A stretch of DNA of 15,689 nucleotides from Bacteroidales bacterium UBA3742 (GTDB lineage: Bacteria; Bacteroidota; Bacteroidia; Bacteroidales; Paludibacteraceae), in the NCBI GenBank assembly GCA_002371785.1, contig DFGU01000001.1, positions 1 through 15,689 on the forward strand, in the 5' to 3' direction. Position numbers and translations under genes: made by a program. The notes beneath the pieces were generated by a model, which was not told the origin of the DNA, ran no database searches, and saw nothing but the letters and a program-made list of their open reading frames with translations. Shown here piece by piece: positions 1-7,504 of the stretch (position 1 is its first letter; every line of letters starts with the position of its first letter).

Positions 1-2
1 AG

Positions 3-656
3 CACTTCTCTGCGGAGGTGGAGAACACTCGGTCGCTGGAGACCAAGCGCGACATACTGAAGACCGCTGCCGAAGCCAGTCCAAAGGACGCAGAGCTATG
101 GGAGACCTTGGCGACGGTATATGTACAGCTAGAGGACTGGACCAACACCCTGGACGCCCTGGATCATATCGAGGAGATACAAGGAGCCGATGCCCGTTGC
201 GCCACGATGCGCTACCGCATCTATCGCTACCTGAAGAAAGACAAGCAGGCCCAGAAAGCGCTGGAGGACCACCTGGCCATCAATCCGGACGAAGACGTCG
301 TACTGGGGATGCTCATTGACATCCTGAACGAGAAGAAGGCGCCGCTCAAGAAGCTCCGTCCGCTCTACGAGCGCTACCTGCTGCTCAACCCGATGAACGA
401 CCACATACTTAACAACTACGCCTGGGCCTTGGCCACGCAGAAAACCGACCTGGACTACGCCGAGACGCTGGTGCTGCGGGCCATGAAGCTGGACGACGAG
501 AATGTCAACTACGTGGACACCTATGCCTGGATTCTCCACCTAAAAGGTGAGCACGAGATGGCACGCTACTATATCCGCAAAGCCATGCAGATGGTCAACC
601 CGGCGTCGGACCTGAAAGACGAAATTATGAAACACTATAAAACGATCTACAAATGA
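3..656 (+). CDS. TPR-repeat protein, C-terminal part (5' truncated)
   Basis: The reading frame is open to the left edge, so the GTG at 18 is probably not the true start and the N-terminus lies outside the window. The visible part is made of helical TPR-like units, for example the stretch with AELWETLATVYVQLEDW near the start and NNYAWALA followed by YVDTYAWILHLKGEHEMA near the end. TPR proteins act as protein-binding scaffolds. No enzymatic motif is visible. Its TGA stop overlaps the ATG of the next gene (ATGA at 653-656), which suggests translational coupling. From my knowledge of Bacteroidales gene order, a TPR protein next to a DUF4292 lipoprotein and an EnvC-like factor is a common arrangement, which suggests an envelope-related role. 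The specific function is unknown. Confidence 0.88.
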   Translation, partial: HFSAEVENTRSLETKRDILKTAAEASPKDAELWETLATVYVQLEDWTNTLDALDHIEEIQGADARCATMRYRIYRYLKKDKQAQKALEDHLAINPDEDVVLGMLIDILNEKKAPLKKLRPLYERYLLLNPMNDHILNNYAWALATQKTDLDYAETLVLRAMKLDDENVNYVDTYAWILHLKGEHEMARYYIRKAMQMVNPASDLKDEIMKHYKTIYK

Positions 657-1345
657 GACGACATCAATATATCCTACTGGCCGTACTGATGGCCCTGAGT
701 AGCTGCTCGACGACCAAGCAGTTGGCCCTCATGGAACAGCAGCAGACCCAGATGAGTCAGCGGCTGGACAGCATGAATCAGCAGCTTGGCACCATGCAGC
801 AACAGCTGAACCAGCTCAGCAGCATGATGAGTCAGATCACCGGTGCACAAGTCGCCATGAGCGAACCGACCACCACGACGCCCACCGAGAAGCGCGACTG
901 GACCACCTGCACGATGCGGGGCGCCAAGGCCAAGGTGACACTGGGCGGCAAGTCGTACACCTCGGCCTGCTCGACGCAAGCCGTATGGGACTCGCTGGTT
1001 GTAATCTCGATCACGCCCGTCTTCGGCATCGAGGTCTTCCGCATCGAGGCCACGCCGCACGACGTGACAGTGATCAATCGCAATGACAAGGAGTACTACC
1101 GCGCCACGTATGCCGAGATCAATGCCGTGGTGCGTCCGTTTGTGACCTATGCCGACCTGCGCAGCGTAGCCAGCGGCAAGACGCCCGCTACGGCCAAGAA
1201 CGGCGTACTGACCTACACAGCCAAACAGGGCAGCGCCTCGCTGGAGATGACCTATACCACCCCCACGCTGAATAAGGCGCTCACGTTACAACGTGCCGAC
1301 CTGAAGCGATATACGAAAAAAGACATACGCAACCTACTGAAATGA
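653..1345 (+). CDS. DUF4292-like lipoprotein with Gln/Met-rich coiled coil
   Basis: The protein has 230 residues. It starts with a lipoprotein signal: basic MRRH, a hydrophobic stretch, then lipobox L15-S-S-C18, so it is probably acylated and held at the envelope. Residues of about 22-64 are rich in Gln, Met, Ser and Leu and look like a coiled coil. A low-complexity Thr/Pro linker follows. From about residue 80 the sequence (GGKSYTSACS, FGIEVFRIEATPHDVTVINR) resembles DUF4292, a Bacteroidetes family with a LolB-like fold. Family members are usually thought to handle lipoproteins or other hydrophobic cargo, but that is inference. It overlaps both neighbours by 4 bases (ATGA at 653 and 1342). 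The long Gln-rich coil before the domain is unusual in my recollection of the family. I am confident it is a lipoprotein, less so about the domain. Confidence 0.78.
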   Translation: MRRHQYILLAVLMALSSCSTTKQLALMEQQQTQMSQRLDSMNQQLGTMQQQLNQLSSMMSQITGAQVAMSEPTTTTPTEKRDWTTCTMRGAKAKVTLGGKSYTSACSTQAVWDSLVVISITPVFGIEVFRIEATPHDVTVINRNDKEYYRATYAEINAVVRPFVTYADLRSVASGKTPATAKNGVLTYTAKQGSASLEMTYTTPTLNKALTLQRADLKRYTKKDIRNLLK

Positions 1346-2526
1346 TGAGAAGAACCATACTGATACTATTAGCCGCACTCCTGTCGGCCGGAAGCCTGCA
1401 GGCGGCCGACACCAAGAAGTCGCTGGAGAAAAAACGTGCCAACCTGCAGAAGGAGATCAGCAACACAAACAAGATGATCCAGCAGACCAAGAAGGACCAG
1501 AAGGCCACGATGAACAAGCTCACGCTCCTGAACCAAAACATCAAGACGCAGAAGCAACTCATCACGGTCATCGGTCAGGAGATCGATGCCCTGGACCAGC
1601 AGATAGCCACCAACACCAAGCAACGTGGTCAGCTGCAGAAAGAGCTGGAGCGCCTGAAGGCCGAATATGCCCAGTTGATACGCGAGAGCCACTATGCCCA
1701 GCTACAACAGCAGCCGCTGCTGTATATCCTGTCGTCGGAAAACTTCCAGCAGCTCATCAAGCGGGTGCAGTTCCTGGAGCGCTTTGCCGAGACCAAGTCG
1801 GAGCAGGCACGCCGCATCATGCAGACCTCGGCCAAGCTCAAGGAGAAGAACACCCAGCTGCGTACCAACCTGAACGACAAGCAGAGCAGCATGCGCGCGC
1901 AGCAGCATGAGCAGGACAACCTGGCCCGCGACGAACGTCGTCAGCAGGAGATGCTGAGCCAACTCAAGAAGAAGGAGAAAGACCTGGGAGCCGCCCTGCA
2001 GAAGAAGCAGAAAGAGGTAGCACGTCTGGACCAAAAGATAGCTGACATCATCCGCAAAGAGGCCGAGAAGCAGAAGCAGAAAGGTGGTATTACCAAGGAA
2101 CAACAACTCGTTCAGGGTGACTTTGAGAAGAACAAAGGTCGTCTGCCGTGGCCGGTAGCGAAAGGGCACATCAGCGGTCAGTTCGGTAAGCACAAGCACC
2201 CCGTACACGAACGCGTCATCGTGGACAACAAGGGTATCTATATCCAGACCACGGCCGGCGAACAAGCTCGCGCCGTGTATAAAGGCGAGGTGACCAGTTG
2301 CTTCATGATGGGCAACACCTACGCCGTGATCATCCAGCACGGTAACTACCGTACCGTCTATGCCGGGCTGAGCCGACTGAGCGTCAAGGCCGGCAGCAAG
2401 GTGGAGACCAAGCAAAATCTCGGTACCATCTACACCGACCCCGAGCAGGACAACAAGACCGAACTCTACTTCCAGATCTACAAAGGACGCGACATACTGA
2501 ACCCCAGCGCCTGGATCTCGCACTAA
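1342..2526 (+). CDS. EnvC-like murein hydrolase activator, degenerate M23/LytM domain
   Basis: The protein has 394 residues. A cleavable signal peptide spans residues 1-21 (MMRRTILILL..., probable cut after LQA). Residues of about 24-255 are charged and Gln/Lys-rich, giving a long coiled coil. Residues of about 267-394 form a LytM/M23-type domain (HISGQFGKHKHP, then AVIIQHGNYRTVYAGL). The metal ligands are gone: the usual H-x-x-x-D is N296...Y300, and the usual H-x-H near the C-terminus is E374-L-Y376. This is the pattern of EnvC, which activates amidases in the periplasm rather than cutting peptidoglycan itself. The role here is therefore inferred as controlling an amidase at the division site. 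No amidase gene is in the window. The start is fixed by the 4-base overlap with the previous stop (the first of two adjacent ATG codons). Confidence 0.88.
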   Translation: MMRRTILILLAALLSAGSLQAADTKKSLEKKRANLQKEISNTNKMIQQTKKDQKATMNKLTLLNQNIKTQKQLITVIGQEIDALDQQIATNTKQRGQLQKELERLKAEYAQLIRESHYAQLQQQPLLYILSSENFQQLIKRVQFLERFAETKSEQARRIMQTSAKLKEKNTQLRTNLNDKQSSMRAQQHEQDNLARDERRQQEMLSQLKKKEKDLGAALQKKQKEVARLDQKIADIIRKEAEKQKQKGGITKEQQLVQGDFEKNKGRLPWPVAKGHISGQFGKHKHPVHERVIVDNKGIYIQTTAGEQARAVYKGEVTSCFMMGNTYAVIIQHGNYRTVYAGLSRLSVKAGSKVETKQNLGTIYTDPEQDNKTELYFQIYKGRDILNPSAWISH

Positions 2527-2541
2527 CCCGTATATCACACT

Positions 2542-3054
2542 ATGACAATGAAACGAATACTCTTATACCTCACTCTCTGCCTCGCCCTGACGGCATGCAA
2601 AGAGAACAACTGGATGGACTGGAAAGTGCAGAACGAACTCTGGCTGGAGCAAAACCTACAGAACGATCCCTCCGTCCGGGTCACCCCCAGCGGACTGCAG
2701 TACAAGATCATCGCCGACCCGACGCCCTCCGACGCGCGGCCTAACAAGACCAGCCACGTGACGTGCGACTACACGCTGCGTCTGATCAACGGCAACAAGG
2801 TAGAGGGCGGTCATGCCACCTTCAACCTCGCGCAGGTCATCACCGGTTTTGCCGAGGGTTGCTGCCTGATCCACAACAACGGCGACATCCGCATCTTCAT
2901 CCCCTACGCCTTGGGCTACGACGAAAATAAGGTGAGCGAGAACGACACCTACAACGCCGTGGGCAACGAGGGTACGGAAGGTACCCAGGGCTACATTCCA
3001 CCCTATTCCACCCTGATCTACGACATCCATATATGCGGCGTCACGGGCAACTAG
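2542..3054 (+). CDS. FKBP-type peptidyl-prolyl isomerase-like lipoprotein
   Basis: The protein has 170 residues with a lipoprotein signal (KRILLYLTLCLALTAC, lipobox L16-T-A-C19 counting from the first ATG). A second ATG two codons downstream, at 2548, is equally possible. A short charged/aromatic linker leads to an FKBP-like domain at about 50-168: SGLQYKII, YTLRLINGNKVEGG, VITGFAEG, GDIRIFIPYALGYD and STLIYDIHI follow the usual order of strands and loops. Some residues that line the FKBP pocket differ from the common consensus. The usual FD after dG-x-x is VE, and the usual W after V-I-x-G is F. Isomerase activity is therefore likely but not certain, and it could act mainly as a chaperone for exported proteins. 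It follows the EnvC-like gene after 15 bases and is probably co-transcribed. Confidence 0.85.
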   Translation: MTMKRILLYLTLCLALTACKENNWMDWKVQNELWLEQNLQNDPSVRVTPSGLQYKIIADPTPSDARPNKTSHVTCDYTLRLINGNKVEGGHATFNLAQVITGFAEGCCLIHNNGDIRIFIPYALGYDENKVSENDTYNAVGNEGTEGTQGYIPPYSTLIYDIHICGVTGN

Positions 3055-3542
3055 ACATACGGATCGCGGGGCGCATGCTGACAGCAGTCTTGCTGACGGT
3101 GCTCTTATGCGCATGCGAGGGAACGACGATACGTAGTGCGGTGCCCACCTACCCCGTGCGACTGACCATCAACACCCGGTTGGGGCAGTTTGTGCATTTC
3201 GTACCCGAAGCCACCTACGACTACATCACCGTGGATCGGCAGGGCTACCACTACCACGACTACACCCAGGCCCTGGCCGCCACCGACATGATAGGCTACG
3301 CCGGCGTGATCGTCTATATCGACGGCAGCTGTCGGTACAACGCCTTCGACATGTGCTGCCCGCATTGCCTCGACCCCAAACATCCCGTGGAGATGGACGG
3401 CTTCTTTGCCGTATGCCCCATCTGCGGCGAACAGTACGACATGAGTTGGGGACTGGCCGTGCCTACCCAGCACATCGCCACCGAGGCGCTCCGACGTTAC
3501 CCCGTCATCCAATCCAACGGCAAACTGACTATCTCACAATAA
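3033..3542 (+). CDS. Small Cys-rich Rieske-like lipoprotein
   Basis: The protein has 169 residues. A hydrophobic segment ends in a lipobox-like L25-C-A-C28. The start is uncertain. ATG at 3033 overlaps the FKBP gene by 22 bases but supplies the basic residues expected before a signal core. ATG at 3075 avoids the overlap but leaves the signal without positive charge. The C-terminal half holds C-C-P-H-C (108-112) and C-P-I-C-G-E-Q-Y-D (128-136), about 16 residues apart. This has the spacing and loop style of a Rieske [2Fe-2S] domain (C-x-H...C-x-x-H), but the second motif has Cys where Rieske proteins have His. It could bind a [2Fe-2S] cluster with altered ligands, or zinc as a CPxC-type ribbon. 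The function is unknown. A redox role at the outer or inner membrane is only a guess. Confidence 0.75.
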   Translation: MRRHGQLDIRIAGRMLTAVLLTVLLCACEGTTIRSAVPTYPVRLTINTRLGQFVHFVPEATYDYITVDRQGYHYHDYTQALAATDMIGYAGVIVYIDGSCRYNAFDMCCPHCLDPKHPVEMDGFFAVCPICGEQYDMSWGLAVPTQHIATEALRRYPVIQSNGKLTISQ

Positions 3543-3561
3543 GCAAACCGTACAGCATACC

Positions 3562-6438
3562 ATGATCTCGCTCTACAAAGCATCAGCCGGCAGCGGAAAG
3601 ACATACACACTCGCCTACGAGTACATCCGCCTGTTACTTAGCCAGGACCAGGCGGATCGCTATCGGCATATACTCGCCGTCACCTTCACCAAGAAGGCTA
3701 CGGCCGAGATGAAAGAGCGAATCCTGAAGGAACTCCACCTGCTCAGCATCGATCCCGACCGGTCGCCCTATACCGACCGGCTGACGGCCGAGCTCCGTAT
3801 TGATAGGCAACTGGTGCAAGGGCGTGCCCAACGCGGCCTGCATGCCGTGCTGCAGGACTATACCCGCTTTGCCGTACTGACCATCGACTCGTTCTTCCAG
3901 CAGGTGGTGCAGTCGTTTGCCCGCGAGGTGGGCCTCTCGGCTCAGTTCACCATCTCGCTCGAGCAGGAAGAAATCATACGCCAGGCTGTGGACGACATCT
4001 TCTTTGCGCTCAACCACCGCCAGACCACCGAAGAACTCAGCACCTGGATCCAGGATTTTGCCCTCGACAACATATCCCGCCAGGAGTCATGGAGTCCGCG
4101 CGACAAGATCCAGGAGTTCAGCAACGCGCTCTTCACCGAGCGGCTCCAACAGTTGCTCGACGCCATGCGGCCCCTCTTGACCGACAAGGATCTGCTGCGT
4201 CGTTACCGCCAGGCGCTGGAGGCCATCCCCGATGACCGGGACCATATGCGCGAACGCGCGACGGCCGATGCCATCCTTAAGAACCTCAACACCCTCGGTA
4301 TGCTCAGCGACGTATGGGAACAGATCCAGCGCACCAACCGCGAGCAGAAACGCCTACCGATCGACCAGATCAAGAGTCTATTGTATCGCATCATCGACGA
4401 TGCTGACTCGCCCTTTATCTACGAGAAGATCGGTACGCGCTACCACCACTATATGATCGATGAGTTTCAGGACACCTCGGCCATGCAGTGGCAGAACTTC
4501 CGTCCGCTGGTTGCCGAGTCGCACAGCAACGGATACCGGAACCTCATCGTGGGTGACGTGAAGCAGAGTATCTACCGCTTCCGCAACTCGGACTGGCACC
4601 TGTTGCAAAACCTGCCGCACGAGTTTCCCGACTGCGAGCAGCCCACGATGGACACCAACTACCGTAGTGCCCGCACCATCGTCGAGACTAACAACGACCT
4701 TTTCGCGCGCTACGTCACATGGGTAGCCGAGCAGTTTGAGCAAGACAAACTGATGCCCTCCGAACTGGGCGAAGCCGTTCGTCAAGCCTACGCCACACTC
4801 CATCAGCAGGCCAAGCGGCAGGACCTCACCGGTCGCGTCCGCTTGCAGTGGTTTGAGGCCGAGAACAAGGAGCACTTCCTCACGCAGGCCGACCAGGCCG
4901 TGCTGGATCTGCTACCTACGCTCCAGGCACGCCACTACCGCATGGGCCAAGTGACCATGCTCGTGCGCAACGGCCGGGAGGGTGGACGCATGGCCGAACT
5001 GCTGCTTCGCAACGGCTACGAGGTGGAGTCGCAGCAAGGTCTGCTCGTAGGTTCCCACCCTGCCGTACAGGTGCTGGTTCACCTGCTGCGACTCACCATC
5101 AATCCCGAGGACGACGTCACGCGTACCAGCCTGCGCCATGCATACGCGCAGCAGCGCTACAGCGACAGCCCCACCGCCCTCACCCGCTTCATGCTCAGCG
5201 ACGAGCCCTATCTCACGGCCGAGCAAGAGGAGGCTGTCCGTGAGGCCCAACTGCTGCCGCTCTACGAACAGGTGCAGCAACTCATCCAGTCGCTCGAGCT
5301 ACATACTTGGCCACGCGCTACGGCCTATCTCACGGCCTTCCAGGACCTCATCTACGCCTATAGCGAACAGCAGACCGCCGAGATAGGTACCTTCCTCGAC
5401 TACTGGGACCAGAAAGCCGAATCGGCCTATATCAACTCCGCCCCCTCCGAGGATGCGATACGCATCATGACGATTCATAAGTCGAAGGGACTGGAGTTTG
5501 ACATCGTCATCCTGCCCTATATGTGCTGGGACATCAGCACCGGTCGCGGCGACGCAGGCAAGATCCTATGGTGCCGCGCCACGCAGCCTCCCTTCGACAT
5601 GCTGCCCTACGTGCCTATCGGCTTCCGTAAGACCTTCTCTGCCAAACGCGAACACCACCTCTTCATGCAGGAAAACTACGAGGAGCTGTGTAACTGCTAC
5701 ATAGACAACCTCAACCTCAGCTACGTAGCCTTCACGCGTCCCGTACGCGAGCTATACGGCTTTGGACGCGTGGTCAAGCAGACGCAGAAAGGCCCCTCGC
5801 CACAAGATATCGGTCAGCTGCTCCATCTGCTGCTGCAGGACGACCCGGACTACCATGACCTCGTTTTCGAGCGCGGCGAAGCCGCACCCTATAAGGCAGA
5901 AGCGCGCAAAGCCGACCGCTTTGCCATGCCCGCCACCACCCTGCCCGCAGCCTATCATGTCACGCCTATCGGCAGCCGACTGCAACTCTCTACGCGCGGC
6001 ATCCAGGACGAACTGTCGCTCCAGGACTTCGGTACGCTTATGCACGACTGGCTGGCGCTCATCCGGACACCCGAGGATGCCGAACCGCGCCTCCGCGACA
6101 TGCTGCGCGACGGACGCGTACGCGAGCAGGATCTGGAGCGTATGCGCACCGAGTGGGAGCGCTTCATGCAACTCATTGCCGACCGCGACTGGTTCTCGTC
6201 GGACTACCAAGTCCTTAGCGAACGCGCCATACTGACCGCCTCCGGACGAACCATCCGGCCCGACCGCGTCATGCTGCGCGATAAGAAGGCCGTCGTCATC
6301 GACTATAAGTTCGGTCAGCACCAGAGCCCTGCTCACCGCACCCAGGTGCAGGACTATATGTCCCAACTCTCGCAGATGGGGTATAGCGTCGAGGGCTACC
6401 TGGTCTATGTCACACTCTCTAAAATCGTTACCCTATGA
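3562..6438 (+). CDS. AddA/RecB-like UvrD-family helicase with C-terminal nuclease
   Basis: This 958-residue protein is a superfamily 1 DNA helicase fused to a RecB-type nuclease, expected to unwind and resect double-strand breaks in the cytoplasm. Helicase motifs are complete: Walker A with K13 (ASAGSGKT 7-14), motif II IDEFQDTS (D300, E301), motif III GDVKQ (331-335), motif IV TNYRS (365-369), motif V TIHKSKGLEFD (637-647) and motif VI VAFTR (722-726). The nuclease domain keeps H828, D901, D914-Y-K916 and Q930-x-Y932. The D-13-DxK spacing equals that of E. coli RecB (D1067, D1080, K1082). It is shorter than classic RecB or AddA (about 1,180-1,230 residues). An AddB or RecC partner is not adjacent in this window. 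Its stop overlaps the rimM start (ATGA). The AddA-like assignment rather than RecB is a judgement. Confidence 0.93.
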   Translation: MISLYKASAGSGKTYTLAYEYIRLLLSQDQADRYRHILAVTFTKKATAEMKERILKELHLLSIDPDRSPYTDRLTAELRIDRQLVQGRAQRGLHAVLQDYTRFAVLTIDSFFQQVVQSFAREVGLSAQFTISLEQEEIIRQAVDDIFFALNHRQTTEELSTWIQDFALDNISRQESWSPRDKIQEFSNALFTERLQQLLDAMRPLLTDKDLLRRYRQALEAIPDDRDHMRERATADAILKNLNTLGMLSDVWEQIQRTNREQKRLPIDQIKSLLYRIIDDADSPFIYEKIGTRYHHYMIDEFQDTSAMQWQNFRPLVAESHSNGYRNLIVGDVKQSIYRFRNSDWHLLQNLPHEFPDCEQPTMDTNYRSARTIVETNNDLFARYVTWVAEQFEQDKLMPSELGEAVRQAYATLHQQAKRQDLTGRVRLQWFEAENKEHFLTQADQAVLDLLPTLQARHYRMGQVTMLVRNGREGGRMAELLLRNGYEVESQQGLLVGSHPAVQVLVHLLRLTINPEDDVTRTSLRHAYAQQRYSDSPTALTRFMLSDEPYLTAEQEEAVREAQLLPLYEQVQQLIQSLELHTWPRATAYLTAFQDLIYAYSEQQTAEIGTFLDYWDQKAESAYINSAPSEDAIRIMTIHKSKGLEFDIVILPYMCWDISTGRGDAGKILWCRATQPPFDMLPYVPIGFRKTFSAKREHHLFMQENYEELCNCYIDNLNLSYVAFTRPVRELYGFGRVVKQTQKGPSPQDIGQLLHLLLQDDPDYHDLVFERGEAAPYKAEARKADRFAMPATTLPAAYHVTPIGSRLQLSTRGIQDELSLQDFGTLMHDWLALIRTPEDAEPRLRDMLRDGRVREQDLERMRTEWERFMQLIADRDWFSSDYQVLSERAILTASGRTIRPDRVMLRDKKAVVIDYKFGQHQSPAHRTQVQDYMSQLSQMGYSVEGYLVYVTLSKIVTL

Positions 6439-6944
6439 TACAAGCCCAAGACCTCATAGCTATCGGTACCATGCGCCGCCCGCACGGGCATCGCGGCGAG
6501 ATACAATGCCAGATGCAGAACGACTATTGGGACCAGGCCGATCCTGAGTTCCTCTTCTTGCAACTCGACCGGCTCTACGTGCCCTTCCGCGTAATGGACT
6601 GGCGCGGCAAAGGTGCCGACACGCTGATCTTCACGCTCAGCGGCATCGAGTCCGAACCCGAGGCGGCACGACTGGTAGGGGCACCCGCCTTTATGCGCCG
6701 GGCCGACCTGACGGCTGAGGCCGAGGAGCAGATCGCCTGGAGCGACCTCGTGGGCTACCGCGTCATCGACCTGGAGAGCGGCCTCTTAGGCACCGTAGCC
6801 GAAGTGGATGAGCAGACCATCAACACCCTGCTCACACTCGACGACGGACGCATGATGCCTATCCACGAGGATTTTATCCTCAGCATCGACACCCGGGCCC
6901 ACGAACTGCACGTCAACCTACCCTTTGAACTATCCAGCCTATGA
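6435..6944 (+). CDS. rimM: Ribosome maturation factor RimM
   Basis: The protein has 169 residues, the normal length for RimM. This factor binds ribosomal protein S19 and helps mature the 30S subunit head and the 3' part of 16S rRNA. The N-terminal domain has the family signature IGTMRRPHGHRGEIQ (10-24). The C-terminal PRC-barrel covers about 100-166, with LVGYRVID, LLGTVAEVDE, and MMPIHEDFILSID (140-152), which corresponds to the usual hP-x-x-x-x-F-I-x-x-I-D. It overlaps the helicase gene by 4 bases upstream and the methyltransferase gene by 4 bases downstream, so it is probably translated from a shared message. In many bacteria rimM sits with rpsP and trmD. That pairing is absent here, which is usual in Bacteroidales. 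Confidence 0.95.
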   Translation: MIQAQDLIAIGTMRRPHGHRGEIQCQMQNDYWDQADPEFLFLQLDRLYVPFRVMDWRGKGADTLIFTLSGIESEPEAARLVGAPAFMRRADLTAEAEEQIAWSDLVGYRVIDLESGLLGTVAEVDEQTINTLLTLDDGRMMPIHEDFILSIDTRAHELHVNLPFELSSL

Positions 6945-7504
6945 CGCACGAGAAACTGACCATACCCGAGATGCACCGCCTCACGCCAGAGGCCTTTCGC
7001 GATGCCGAGAAACTGCCCTTCACCGTCGTGCTCGACAACGTACGCAGCATGCACAACGTAGGGGCCGTGTTCCGCACCGCCGATGCTATGCGGCTGGAGC
7101 GCGTCGTGCTATGCGGCATATGCTGCTGTCCGCCTAACCAGGAACTGCATAAGACCGCCCTCGGGGCCGAAGAGACCGTTCCCTGGTCCTACTACAAGGA
7201 CACGCTCGAGGCCGTACACGACCTGCACGAGGCAGGCTACACCGTCTATGCCGTAGAGCAAGCCCACAACTCCATCACCCTGGAAGAAGCCGTGGAGAGT
7301 CTAACAGGCGAAGCCGGTCCCGACCGCATCGCGGTCGTTTTAGGACACGAGGTCTTCGGCGTACAACAAGCAGTTATCAATCAATGTGATCAATGCATAG
7401 AGATACCACAATATGGCACCAAGCACTCGATGAACGTGTCCGTGACGGCCGGCATCGTGATGTACCGCTTAGCCTCCTCGCTCCGGCCCGAGACCGAGAG
7501 GTAG
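6941..7504 (+). CDS. SpoU/TrmH-family RNA 2'-O-methyltransferase
   Basis: The protein has 187 residues with all three SpoU (SPOUT) motifs. Motif 1 is N33-V-R-S-M-H-N39...F-R45-T-A-D48, including the catalytic Arg type. Motif 2 is V132-L-G-H-E137-V-F-G. Motif 3 is I155-P-Q-Y-G-T-K-H-S163-M-N165-V-S-V, which forms the trefoil-knot SAM pocket. It transfers a methyl group from SAM to a ribose 2'-OH in tRNA or rRNA. The exact target cannot be read from the sequence. There is no N-terminal substrate-binding L30e-like domain, so it resembles the short TrmH/TrmL type. It overlaps rimM by 4 bases. Its last 112 bases also encode the start of the U32 gene in another frame, and the catalytic knot motif (S163, N165) lies inside that overlap. 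Confidence 0.93.
   Translation: MTHEKLTIPEMHRLTPEAFRDAEKLPFTVVLDNVRSMHNVGAVFRTADAMRLERVVLCGICCCPPNQELHKTALGAEETVPWSYYKDTLEAVHDLHEAGYTVYAVEQAHNSITLEEAVESLTGEAGPDRIAVVLGHEVFGVQQAVINQCDQCIEIPQYGTKHSMNVSVTAGIVMYRLASSLRPETER

Noticed and set aside
2131..2523. Active M23 endopeptidase
   Set aside because: All metal ligand positions are replaced (N296, Y300, E374, Y376).
1702..2538. 278-codon minus-strand frame opposite the EnvC-like gene
   Set aside because: It is antisense to a gene with a clear signal peptide, coiled coil and LytM domain; its Leu/Val-rich sequence is the complement of that coiled coil.
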